This document shows, one piece after another, positions 26,535 through 34,684 of a DNA stretch of 64,000 nucleotides. Position 1 is the stretch's first letter. Each line of letters starts with the position of its first letter. The translations under genes and the position numbers were made by a program. The notes beneath the pieces are model-generated. The model did not search any database. It was not told where the DNA came from and worked only from the letters and a program-made list of their open reading frames with translations. The stretch is taken from contig NZ_OZ241968.1 in assembly GCF_965204125.1 (NCBI RefSeq), forward strand, positions 620,001-684,000, given 5' to 3'. Origin of the DNA: Poriferisodalis sp965204125 (GTDB lineage Bacteria > Actinomycetota > Acidimicrobiia > Acidimicrobiales > Poriferisodalaceae).

Positions 26535-29272
26535 GCGCCACCTCCCGCAGCTTGCGTCGTACGGCGTTCAAGTTCGCTGTCGTGCTCGTCGGCCTCGGTT
26601 CCCAGGTAGGCGGCCACAACCGCTGGGTCGAGACGAATCTCCTCGGGGCTCCCGACTGCGATCTTGTTGCCGAAGTCCAGCACCACCACCTCGTCGCACA
26701 CTTCGTTGACGAAGTTCATGTCGTGCTCGACAACCAGCACTGCCATGCCCCAGTCCTGGGCCAGGCGGCGAACCACCTCGGCCAGCTCTTCGCTCTCGGC
26801 GGTGCTCAGGCCGGCGGCCGGCTCATCGAGCAGCAGCACGCTCGGGTGCATCGCAACCGCCCGGGCAATCGCCAGCAGCCGGTGCTTTCCGTACGAGAGG
26901 TCCTTCACGTCGCGGTGCAAGTCGCCGTCGAGCTGGAACTCGATGATCGCCCGCACGACCTCAGGCGGGAACGGGGGGCTCGCCGGCGCCACCAGATCGC
27001 GCAGGTACGACCGCATGTCTTGAGGGTCCGCGGCAACGCTGATGTTCTCGAACACCGTCGCATCCTCGAACAGCTCGAGCGTCTGGAACGAACGGGCAAT
27101 GCCGGTGCGGGCACGCTTGGAGGGCGCCATGCGCGAGATGTCCTCGCCGTCGAGCACCACGCGACCCTCCGCCGGTGCGAAGCCGCACACGGCGTCAATG
27201 AGCGACGTCTTGCCGGCGCCGTTCGGGCCGATCAGCCCCGTGATGGTGCCCGGAGTGAGGTTGAAGCTGACATCGTTGACCGCGACGACGGCCCCGTAGC
27301 GCACGGTCATGTTCTCGATGCTCAGCACGCGAGCCGGCACCTGTGACTGTTCGCTCTCGGAGGCGTTGGGGTCGGAGACGTCTTCCAGCTCGATGAAGTA
27401 TGAGCGGCCCCACTTGCGGGCTCGCTTCACCAGCCGGAAGATCTTCACCCACTCGGCGGCGACACCGTCCTTGTAACCGAGGACCATGAGCAAGATGGCG
27501 ATGCCGCTGATGAGCTGGGTCCAGCGGCCCACCCCATCCCACGTCGATTCGAGCACTTCCTGGCTGAAGGCTGCGGTGGCCATGGTGGCGCCCACGAATG
27601 CACCGAGCAGGTGACCGACGCCGCCCACGATCGCCAGGCCCACAAACAGGATCGACGTGAGGTTGGTAAACGATGTGTAGCTGACCGAGGTCAGCCGGAA
27701 TGCCAGCACGATCCCGCCCAGCGCCGCAATCGCCGAGCTCAGCGAGAAGGCGAACAGCTTCGCCTTGGGCACGTCGATGCCGAGCGCCGTAGCGGCCCGC
27801 TCGTTGGTCCGAATGGCGAGCAGGCGCCGTCCGCTGCGCCCACGACGCACGTTCGACACCACCCACACCGCCAACAGCGCCATTGCCAGTACGAAGAGGC
27901 CGTATCGCTCCGGGTAGCGAATGGAGCCGATGTCGAGGCCGAACAGCTCAGGGCTGCCGACCTGAGTGCCTTGCACGCCGCCGGTGTATTCGCGGTTGCG
28001 GAAGAGCATCAGCTCGATGGTGGTGCCGAGTCCCAACGTGACAATTGCCAGATTGATCCCGCGGGTTCGCGCAGCCGGCAAGGCGAAGATGAATCCCAGC
28101 GGCACCGCGGCCAATACCCCCACCACCAGTGCCAACAGGAACGGGATGTCGAACACCGCAACGAGGCGTCCTGACACGTACGCGCCGAAGCCGGCGATCG
28201 TGTACTGCGCCAGCGACAGCTGGCCCGCGTAGCCAGTCAGCAGCACGATCGACAGCAGCACGATCGAAACGCCCATCGTGACCGTCAGGGCGTCGATCCA
28301 CTTGGCCTGCTTGGTGAGCATCAGGAACGCCACCGTGCCGATGCCGAAGATCGTCCAGTCCCACGACATCCGTCCGTTGCCGATCATCGGCAGCTCGCGC
28401 AGGAAGTAGTCCCGCAGCGGCAGCGACCGGCCCTTGAACACCAGCACAGCCACAATCACGAGGAAGGGCAGCGACGGCCCCAGCCCTTGCTGGTCCACAT
28501 AGCGGCCCACGAGTGTCTGGCCGACGCCCAACGCCAGACCGGCGGCGGTGGCGATGGGGAACGACCGGAAGTCGCCGACCAGCGCCGCGGCCAAGGCCGC
28601 GAGCACCAGCGATGTCATGGCCGTGACCTGCAACGTGATGATGGGCACCACCAAGATGCCCGCAACAGCAGCGATGGCCGAGCCCAGCGCCCAGTTCTGT
28701 ATGGCGATCGCATTGGGCGACAGGCCGATGGCCGAGGCGGCTCGCTCGCTCTCGGACACTGCCTCGGTGGCGAGGCCGAAGTGGCTGCGGCGATACATCG
28801 ACCACAGCACCACGGCGAATACGCACGCCACTCCGAACAGGATCAGCCGGTCGACGGTGATCGCAACCTCGCCCCACAGCGTCACCCGGTTGGTGGGCAG
28901 CCAACTGGACACCTGACGTGCATTGGAGCCGTACCGGATGACCACGCCGGCCTGGATCAAGATGAGCACGCCGAGGGTCGCGATGACGCGGATCAGCGTG
29001 CTGGCGCGTCGCAGCGGCCGCATGATCACCCAGTGCGTCAGGGCGCCGAGCAGCGCTGACAGGGCGACGCCGGTCAGCGCGGAGGGCAGGAACGGCCAGC
29101 CGGCCCGGTTCTGCAGCTCCCACTGCAGGAACACACCCGCAATTGCGGTGGCGCCGAGGGAGAAGTTGAGAACTCCGGTGCCGCGGTAGACGACGATCAG
29201 GCCTTGGGAGGCCAGTGCGTACAGGGCACCGACCCCGAAACCCAGCAGAGCGAAGCGGATGACCTCGTCCAA
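26531..29272 (-). CDS. Fused ABC importer: LivH-like permease + LivM-like permease + LivG-like ATPase
   Basis: One chain of 913 residues. About 1-300 is a LivH-type permease (MDEVIRFALLGFGVGALYAL; YRGTGVLNFSLGATAI). About 310-630 is a LivM-type permease (TGYAGQLSLAQYTIAGFGAYV; GINLAIVTLGLGT; LRTNERAAT-like loop). About 648-900 is a LivG-type ATPase with Walker A GPNGAGKTS near 680, signature LSYGKHRLLAIARA, and Walker B VLLLDEPAAGLS. These are usually three separate genes. No stop or ribosome site separates the parts, and the linkers are ordinary. With the LivF-like ATPase it would make a complete importer for branched-chain amino acids or related carboxylates, amides or urea. Confidence 0.92.
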   Translation of the reverse strand: MDEVIRFALLGFGVGALYALASQGLIVVYRGTGVLNFSLGATAIAGVFLQWELQNRAGWPFLPSALTGVALSALLGALTHWVIMRPLRRASTLIRVIATLGVLILIQAGVVIRYGSNARQVSSWLPTNRVTLWGEVAITVDRLILFGVACVFAVVLWSMYRRSHFGLATEAVSESERAASAIGLSPNAIAIQNWALGSAIAAVAGILVVPIITLQVTAMTSLVLAALAAALVGDFRSFPIATAAGLALGVGQTLVGRYVDQQGLGPSLPFLVIVAVLVFKGRSLPLRDYFLRELPMIGNGRMSWDWTIFGIGTVAFLMLTKQAKWIDALTVTMGVSIVLLSIVLLTGYAGQLSLAQYTIAGFGAYVSGRLVAVFDIPFLLALVVGVLAAVPLGFIFALPAARTRGINLAIVTLGLGTTIELMLFRNREYTGGVQGTQVGSPELFGLDIGSIRYPERYGLFVLAMALLAVWVVSNVRRGRSGRRLLAIRTNERAATALGIDVPKAKLFAFSLSSAIAALGGIVLAFRLTSVSYTSFTNLTSILFVGLAIVGGVGHLLGAFVGATMATAAFSQEVLESTWDGVGRWTQLISGIAILLMVLGYKDGVAAEWVKIFRLVKRARKWGRSYFIELEDVSDPNASESEQSQVPARVLSIENMTVRYGAVVAVNDVSFNLTPGTITGLIGPNGAGKTSLIDAVCGFAPAEGRVVLDGEDISRMAPSKRARTGIARSFQTLELFEDATVFENISVAADPQDMRSYLRDLVAPASPPFPPEVVRAIIEFQLDGDLHRDVKDLSYGKHRLLAIARAVAMHPSVLLLDEPAAGLSTAESEELAEVVRRLAQDWGMAVLVVEHDMNFVNEVCDEVVVLDFGNKIAVGSPEEIRLDPAVVAAYLGTEADEHDSELERRTTQAAGGGA

Positions 29273-29392
29273 TGGTGCTCCCGTCGCAGCGGCGCTAGGC
29301 CGGCTCGCGCCGACGCCGGGATGGCTGGTGATCGCTCACTCGGGCCACCCCGGCACGGGCGCCAGTACTCAGATGACTGATTCAGATGACGG

Positions 29393-30718
29393 TCAGCCGG
29401 CGTTGCCGGTGGCCAGGTCGCCGACGTCTTCGAACTCGGTGGTCAGCGGCACGACCTTGCCGTTCTCGAGCTTGCTGAACACGACGCTGCGGTTGAACAG
29501 GCGCTGGAATCCCGGGAGACCATCGGTCCACTCCTGGGTGAAGTCGAGCACCGGAACCATGCCGCCGAGATCGAGGTTGTCGGTGGCCGATGCAGCCTCG
29601 AAGAACGAGGTCGCGTTGATTTCGCCATCGATGGTCTCGGCGATCAGGGTGAAGGCGGCGAACGCCGCCCACGTACCCATGCCGCCCAAGCTGTTGTAGT
29701 CGTGCTCGGTGGTGTCCCAGCCGCCTTCTTCGAGGGCCAGCCGGTACTCGTCCCACGGCGCGGTGGAGATGTCGGGGTACATGCCGCCGATGATGTCGCC
29801 GTCGGTGGACTCCTCGTTGCCGGCGGCGGAGATCTCGTTCAGGTTGCCCTGCGGGCCGTACTGGCGAGCGTCGGTGCCCGACTGGGTCCACGCCGTGTTC
29901 CAGGTGATGTACGGCGTCTCGGAGACGATGCCGATCACGCAGTCGGCGTCGGTCGTCGCCTGGGCGACCTCTGAGGAGTAGTCCTGCGCTGTCGGCGGCA
30001 GGATGATGATGTCGCCGAAGCTCTGGCCGAGGGCTGCTATCGCGTTCTCCATCGGCGGCAGGAAGATCTGGGCGCCGTCGATGATCACGGCGTTGATCGC
30101 CTGGCACCCGTCGTCGATGGCTCGTTTGATGATGCCGACGGCGTACATGGGCTGATTGCCGATGGGGAACGAGTGCGGGCTGGTCAGCTCAGACGGCGTG
30201 ATCGGGCAGCAGGGGCCGAACCAGGTGATGTCAGACTCGGCGATCACCGGCACGATGCTCTCCGCGAAGAACGTGAACGAGCCGACGACCGAGACCATGT
30301 TCTCCTCGACGGCTTCGCGGGCACATGCCGCAGCCACCGCAGGGTCGAACATCTCGTCGCAGACGGTGACCTCCAGCGGCCGGCCGCCGATGCCGCCCCG
30401 TGCGTTGATGTAGTCGGCGTAGGCCATCGCGGTGTTCGCAATGTTGTGATACGTCGGACCCGCCGCGTTGAGGGTGGTCACGGTCATGACCTTGATGGGC
30501 TCGCCGCTCGGCGCCGCGTCAGCAGGCGCTTGCGTCGTCTCGGGGGCTGCTGCTTCGGTGGTTGCGGGCGCGGGTTCGGTTGCACTCGCTCCGTCGTCGT
30601 CACCGTCGTCGCCGCCGCACGCAGCAGCGATCAGTGCGAAGACGGCGAGCAGTGCCGCCACCGTCCGCCACGCTCGCCGCCTCGAATGGCGCGTCACAGC
30701 ACGTTCACTGGTCGTCAT
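29393..30718 (-). CDS. ABC importer substrate-binding lipoprotein (Leu/Ile/Val-type)
   Basis: Protein of 441 residues, periplasmic-binding-protein fold I. The N-terminus has an Arg-rich n-region, a hydrophobic core and a lipobox ending at Cys34 (LIAAAC), followed by an Asp/Gly and Ala/Pro/Thr-rich linker, so it is exported and lipid-anchored. The mature domain starts with IKVMTVTTLNAAGPTYHNI and has VVGSFTFFAESIVPVIAESDITWFG. Ligand is unknown. It is the first gene of the operon; the 120 bases to the fused permease gene contain no obvious gene. Confidence 0.9.
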   Translation of the reverse strand: MTTSERAVTRHSRRRAWRTVAALLAVFALIAAACGGDDGDDDGASATEPAPATTEAAAPETTQAPADAAPSGEPIKVMTVTTLNAAGPTYHNIANTAMAYADYINARGGIGGRPLEVTVCDEMFDPAVAAACAREAVEENMVSVVGSFTFFAESIVPVIAESDITWFGPCCPITPSELTSPHSFPIGNQPMYAVGIIKRAIDDGCQAINAVIIDGAQIFLPPMENAIAALGQSFGDIIILPPTAQDYSSEVAQATTDADCVIGIVSETPYITWNTAWTQSGTDARQYGPQGNLNEISAAGNEESTDGDIIGGMYPDISTAPWDEYRLALEEGGWDTTEHDYNSLGGMGTWAAFAAFTLIAETIDGEINATSFFEAASATDNLDLGGMVPVLDFTQEWTDGLPGFQRLFNRSVVFSKLENGKVVPLTTEFEDVGDLATGNAG

Positions 30719-30859
30719 GTAGTTCCCCTCCCTAGGGACACGGCAGGTCCGATGGCGAGCTGAAACGACCGCCGCCTGCCAAGTCGGTCATTCAAGCACA
30801 GCCGTCGACCGGCTGCCGAGGGCTCAGACGCTCGATATGGACGGCAATGCGCACAGGTT

Positions 30860-30982
30860 CTAGGCGATCGCGAACACGATGATCGCGACGATGAACACGA
30901 TGGTCAGCGCCAGTATGGCCATCGCAGCAAATCCGTCGCGATGCGTTCTGTCCTCTGCTGATGGTTCGGTCGGTCTGCGCAT
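30860..30982 (-). CDS. 40-residue single-span membrane peptide after cobS
   Basis: Small open frame with an ATG at 30982 and a TAG at 30860-30862. The first 20 residues are polar and charged (MRRPTEPSAEDRTHRDGF) and the last 20 are one hydrophobic helix (MAILALTIVFIVAIIVFAIA), a classic short bitopic membrane protein. It begins 27 bases downstream of the cobS stop on the same strand. I do not recognise a family. The compositional split makes chance less likely, but a weak ribosome site leaves doubt. A role beside the membrane enzyme CobS is only a guess. Confidence 0.5.
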   Translation of the reverse strand: MRRPTEPSAEDRTHRDGFAAMAILALTIVFIVAIIVFAIA

Positions 30983-31009
30983 CCGCTGTCTGCTCTTTCG
31001 GACCGGACT

Positions 31010-31756
31010 CTAGGTCCAGAACCAGCCGAAGTCGTCGAGCAGCCGCGACACCGCCACCAGCGCGGCCATCTGGCTGACCTGTGCGGTCGCACCCAGAACG
31101 TCGCCGGTCATGCCGCCGAACCGGCGGTAGCCGATCAGCCCGACCACCACTGCCCCGCCTGCGGCCGCGCCGACAGCGAACACGCCCACCGGCCCGAGTG
31201 CGAACGCGGCGCCGTAGCTGATCAGCAGCGAGAGCGCGCAGGGCAGACCCCGCAGATGCGCGGTGTAGGAACGACCCAGACCTGAGCCGGCGGCTGCCGA
31301 TGTCGAGGCCATTGCTGCAACCGCGAGCGCACGGCCGACCCCGTGTGCGAGAACCATGGCAATCACGGCGTCGCGCGATGCCAGCGGCATGACGGCGAAG
31401 ATCTGCACCAGAGTCACCAGCACGAGCGCCAGCGTTCCGAACGTCCCGAGGCGGGAGTCCTTCATGATCTCGCGGCGCTCCTCGGGCGTCGTGCCACCGA
31501 GGGCGTCTGCGGTGTCGGCCAGGCCGTCCTCGTGGAAGGCACCGGTGACCACGACACCGGTGGCGACGGCCAGGATCGCAGCGAGCGGGGCACCTAGCGG
31601 CTGCCACACAGCCCAGAACACGGCTCCGCTCAAGGCGCCCACGATTGCTCCGACGAGCGGGAACCACGGGACGCTGCGGCCTAGGTCGCGTTCGGTCGGC
31701 GGGTGCGCTCCTCCGGGGAGCCGGGTCAGGAAGGCCCACGCATAACGCAGGCTCAC
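31010..31756 (-). CDS. cobS: Cobalamin synthase (adenosylcobinamide-GDP ribazoletransferase)
   Basis: Integral membrane enzyme of 248 residues that joins adenosylcobinamide-GDP with alpha-ribazole (phosphate) to form adenosylcobalamin (phosphate). Family motifs: FLTRLPGG near the N-terminus, HEDGLADTADALGGTTPEERREIMKDSRLGTFG (the conserved metal-binding Asp region; HEDGLAD and DSRLGTFG), and GGMTGDVLGATAQVSQ in the C-terminal part, with intervening membrane helices. The start is the GTG at 31756, whose bases GTGA overlap the cobT stop, so expression is coupled to cobT. Confidence 0.94.
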   Translation of the reverse strand: MSLRYAWAFLTRLPGGAHPPTERDLGRSVPWFPLVGAIVGALSGAVFWAVWQPLGAPLAAILAVATGVVVTGAFHEDGLADTADALGGTTPEERREIMKDSRLGTFGTLALVLVTLVQIFAVMPLASRDAVIAMVLAHGVGRALAVAAMASTSAAAGSGLGRSYTAHLRGLPCALSLLISYGAAFALGPVGVFAVGAAAGGAVVVGLIGYRRFGGMTGDVLGATAQVSQMAALVAVSRLLDDFGWFWT

Positions 31757-32817
31757 GCCAGACCCCACTCGGCGAAGGTGGCCACGTCGGTGACCGCCGC
31801 AGCGGCGATCTGCACGATCGGCACGGCGACAAGCGCACCGGTGCCCTCCCCCAGCCGCAGATCCAAGCGCACGAGCGGCTCCAGCCCGAGCTTGCGCAGG
31901 AGCTCTTGATGGCCCGGCTCGGCGGAGCAATGCCCGGCGATGCAGTGGTCAAGACTGCCCGGCGCAGCCAGTGCCAGCGGCGCCGCGGCGGCCGTTCCGA
32001 TGAAGCCGTCGAGGATCACGGGAATCGAGCGATGCCGCGCCGCCAACACCGCCCCGGCGATGGCCGCGAGCTCACGCCCGCCTGCTCGGCGCAGCGCTTC
32101 CAGCGGGGCAACGCTGCCGACCCGATCCAGCACATCGCGCACCACAGCCCGCTTGTGATCGAGCGCTCCTGCCTGCACCCCGGTTCCCGGCCCCGTCCAT
32201 CGTGCTGCAACCTCATCCGACGACATCGCGTCGTCGGCGAACAGCAGTCCGCACAGGGCAGCCGCGGCCGTGGTGTTGCCGATCCCCAATTCCCCCAGCA
32301 CCAGCAGGTCGGCCTGGTCTTCAGTGACAGCGCGGTCCACAGCAAGCACGCCTGCGTTGACAGCAGCGTCGAACTCGTCGGCGCTCATCGCGTCGTGCGT
32401 GCGGATATTGCCCGTCGGCATGCCCACGCCGACGTCGTCGCACCGCACCACCGCCCCGACTTGGCGGGCAACGGCCGTCACCGTGGCAACACCGCTGTCG
32501 ACGGCGGCCACCATGGCAGCGGTCACGTCGGCGGGGTAGGCGCTCACGCCCTCGGCGGCGACTCCATGGTCGGCGGCAAAGACGAGCACCGCCGGCCGTT
32601 CGACTGTGGGCTCCGGCGTGCGCTGCCAGCCGGCGAGCCATGCGGCGACCTGATCGAGCCGTTCGAACGCACCTGCGGGACGCAGCACCTGCGAGGCCCG
32701 TTCAGCCACGGCCTGCTGGGCAACCTCACGAGGATCCGGCAGATCCTCAAGCATCCGTTCCAGCAGGCTGCCGTCGCCTGAGCTTGCGCGTGAATGAGGC
32801 AGGGTCTCAGGCGCCAT
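31753..32817 (-). CDS. cobT: Nicotinate-nucleotide--dimethylbenzimidazole phosphoribosyltransferase
   Basis: Protein of 354 residues. It activates the lower ligand of cobalamin by transferring phosphoribose from nicotinate mononucleotide to 5,6-dimethylbenzimidazole. Visible motifs are FAADHGVAAEGVSAYP, VDVGVGM-like CDDVGVGMPTGNI, LGELGIGNTTAAAAL, and GCAAGALDHKRAV-like GVQAGALDHKRAVV, with the catalytic Glu expected in the final third. The ATG at 32817 overlaps the end of cobU by 11 bases; an upstream extension of the open frame is antisense-like noise across cobU. Middle gene of cobU-cobT-cobS. Confidence 0.94.
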   Translation of the reverse strand: MAPETLPHSRASSGDGSLLERMLEDLPDPREVAQQAVAERASQVLRPAGAFERLDQVAAWLAGWQRTPEPTVERPAVLVFAADHGVAAEGVSAYPADVTAAMVAAVDSGVATVTAVARQVGAVVRCDDVGVGMPTGNIRTHDAMSADEFDAAVNAGVLAVDRAVTEDQADLLVLGELGIGNTTAAAALCGLLFADDAMSSDEVAARWTGPGTGVQAGALDHKRAVVRDVLDRVGSVAPLEALRRAGGRELAAIAGAVLAARHRSIPVILDGFIGTAAAAPLALAAPGSLDHCIAGHCSAEPGHQELLRKLGLEPLVRLDLRLGEGTGALVAVPIVQIAAAAVTDVATFAEWGLA

Positions 32818-33340
32818 TGCTGGGATCCTGCAGTTCCAGCAGACGGCCGGCCACGACCAGATACGCCCGGTTGGCCGATGCGAAGATGGCCTGGTTCGCC
32901 GACCCGAGCACATCCCGGTACGTCCTTCCCAGAGGCGTGGCCGGAACGACTCCCGAGCCGACCTCATTGGTGACAACGATGGAGGTGCCCGTGCGCTCTC
33001 GCAGACGCTCACCCAAATCGCCGGCCTCGGCGATGATCGAGCGAGCGCAAGCGGCGCCCTGGGCCAGCATCCGGTTCGAGACCCACATGGACAGGCAATC
33101 GATGACAACGGTCGCCCCAGCGTCGACCTGCTCCACAGCCTGCGCCAGGTGGATGGGCGACTCGATCGTCGTCCACGTCGCAGGCCGATCGGCCCTGTGT
33201 CTCTCGATGCGTTCGGCCATCTCATCGTCACCGGCCTCGGCCGTGGCAATGAACGTCACCGGTGCACCGGTCGATGTCGCGGCCTTCAGCGCCGCCGTGG
33301 ACTTCCCGCTGCGAGCACCCCCGGTGAACGCGATCAGCAT
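32807..33340 (-). CDS. cobU: Adenosylcobinamide kinase/adenosylcobinamide-phosphate guanylyltransferase
   Basis: Protein of 177 residues, the normal length for CobU/CobP. The P-loop is GGARSGKS (7-14) right after the first strand. TVVIDCLSMWVSNRML and VVTNEVGSGVVPATPLGRTYRDVLGSANQ are the other family blocks, covering the Walker B-like strand and the GTP/GMP-transfer region. It phosphorylates adenosylcobinamide and then attaches GMP, the step before CobS. It begins 24 bases after the DUF1015 stop and overlaps cobT. Confidence 0.95.
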   Translation of the reverse strand: MLIAFTGGARSGKSTAALKAATSTGAPVTFIATAEAGDDEMAERIERHRADRPATWTTIESPIHLAQAVEQVDAGATVVIDCLSMWVSNRMLAQGAACARSIIAEAGDLGERLRERTGTSIVVTNEVGSGVVPATPLGRTYRDVLGSANQAIFASANRAYLVVAGRLLELQDPSNGA

Positions 33341-33364
33341 GAGCGAGTCAGCATCAGAAGCGGA

Positions 33365-34540
33365 TCAGCAGCGAACCAGCAGCAACCCGGAGCGAGCCTT
33401 GGGCAGGAAGTAGGTGGTCTTCGGCGGCATGACACCGCCGAAGTCTGCAACTTCGAATACCGAATCGAGCGGCACCGGCGCCAGCAGGATTGTGACGGGC
33501 GCTGGGGCGGCTTCCACGGTCGTGGGCCGGTAAGTGAGCCTCGGATCCGAAGCACTCTCCACGCCGAAGATGTCGCCCAGTATGAATTCGTGAACGAATG
33601 CGGCATCCAGCCGGGTGGCCGGGTTCTGGACGGGAGATGTGTCGTCGGCGGGTCCGGCGTGGCGCGGACGTGCGCGAAACCAGTGGCCTGCCACGCCCAC
33701 GCCGACCCATCCCGGCGCCCCCGGGCGCGCTGCTGCCGCGTCGGCCACCTCTTCGACATCGCAGCGGGCTCTCATCAATTCCATGACGCGCCTGGGCATC
33801 ATGTCGAGTTCGTTCAGTTCGCGGTCGAAGCTGCCGAGGTGCAGCTCGTCGGTGGGTGCGCACGCCACGAGCACGTGTGAGAAGCCGGCCTGCCTGGCGG
33901 CCGCGACGCGATGGTGCCCGTCCACGATGTACAGCGGGCCGTCGAGGCCGACGCTGGCACCCTCGCCACCCCCGACAACGGCCGGCCACAGCGTGACCCG
34001 CGCACCGTCAGCGGTCTTGGTGTCGAGCAGCGGCTCGAGCGGTGTGGACGCCCCGGCTGCAGCAAGGGTGGCCTCGATGACGTCGGACACCATCGTCAGC
34101 CGCGGCGCGGTCACGACCACGGGGCTCGACATGCGGCCGACCTCGGTGAAGTGCACGGCCAAGCCGTGCACCCGGCCCGGCTGGGTGTCCTCGTGCGGTC
34201 GCAGCTCATGGGAGGCGAGGCGCACGCCGCCCAGCAATGCGTGCTGCGCGTGGCCGTCAGCCTCCACGCACTGCACGTACAGGCCTGGCTCCCGGGCGCC
34301 ACCGAACACGCCCAGACCGATGAGCCGGTCGAGTGCCTGGGTGCTGCGTGTGGCGTGCTGCCGGTGCTCGCTGGGGTGGCCGAAGCTCTCCGGCGGCAGT
34401 CCGGCCACATGGGCGAAGGAGTCGGGATTGTCGGCGAGGTGCTGGGCGTGCTCGTCGGGGGTGAGCGAGTCATACGGCGCGGGGATCACCGTCGGCGCCC
34501 ATTCGGGCGTCAACACACGAGCGCTGACCGGCTCGATCAT
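33365..34540 (-). CDS. DUF1015-family protein
   Basis: Protein of 391 residues resembling DUF1015. Characteristic parts: VIPAPYDSLTPDE near the N-terminus, LYIVDGHHRVAAARQAG (the ADGHHRYxTA motif of the family) and VMPPKTTYFLPKARSGLLLVR at the C-terminus. The family has a ParB/sulfiredoxin-like DGHHR core and an unknown function; it is often found beside serine- or phosphoserine-metabolism genes. Here it directly precedes cobU (24-base gap), so it is probably the first gene of the cobalamin operon. No cobalamin riboswitch was seen in the 144 bases upstream. Confidence 0.82.
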   Translation of the reverse strand: MIEPVSARVLTPEWAPTVIPAPYDSLTPDEHAQHLADNPDSFAHVAGLPPESFGHPSEHRQHATRSTQALDRLIGLGVFGGAREPGLYVQCVEADGHAQHALLGGVRLASHELRPHEDTQPGRVHGLAVHFTEVGRMSSPVVVTAPRLTMVSDVIEATLAAAGASTPLEPLLDTKTADGARVTLWPAVVGGGEGASVGLDGPLYIVDGHHRVAAARQAGFSHVLVACAPTDELHLGSFDRELNELDMMPRRVMELMRARCDVEEVADAAAARPGAPGWVGVGVAGHWFRARPRHAGPADDTSPVQNPATRLDAAFVHEFILGDIFGVESASDPRLTYRPTTVEAAPAPVTILLAPVPLDSVFEVADFGGVMPPKTTYFLPKARSGLLLVRC

Positions 34541-34684
34541 CCGCTCTCCCTCCCCGCCGCCCCATCTCGCGCACCCGGAATGTCGAACCCCGCCCTGATG
34601 AGCCCTGGGAGCGCGGCGACGCGGCGGATCGAAGTTATCTCACGTCCAGCAGCAGGTTCGACGCGCGCGCCCCGAGCTCAGCCT

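Noticed and set aside
33354..33370. Third selenocysteine site at the UGA after LLVRC in the DUF1015 gene
   Set aside because: DUF1015 proteins end at this point, the following codons have no family similarity, and the next gene starts 24 bases later.
34541..34684. Cobalamin riboswitch upstream of the DUF1015-cob operon
   Set aside because: No B12-box-like sequence or typical cobalamin riboswitch core was found on the minus strand.
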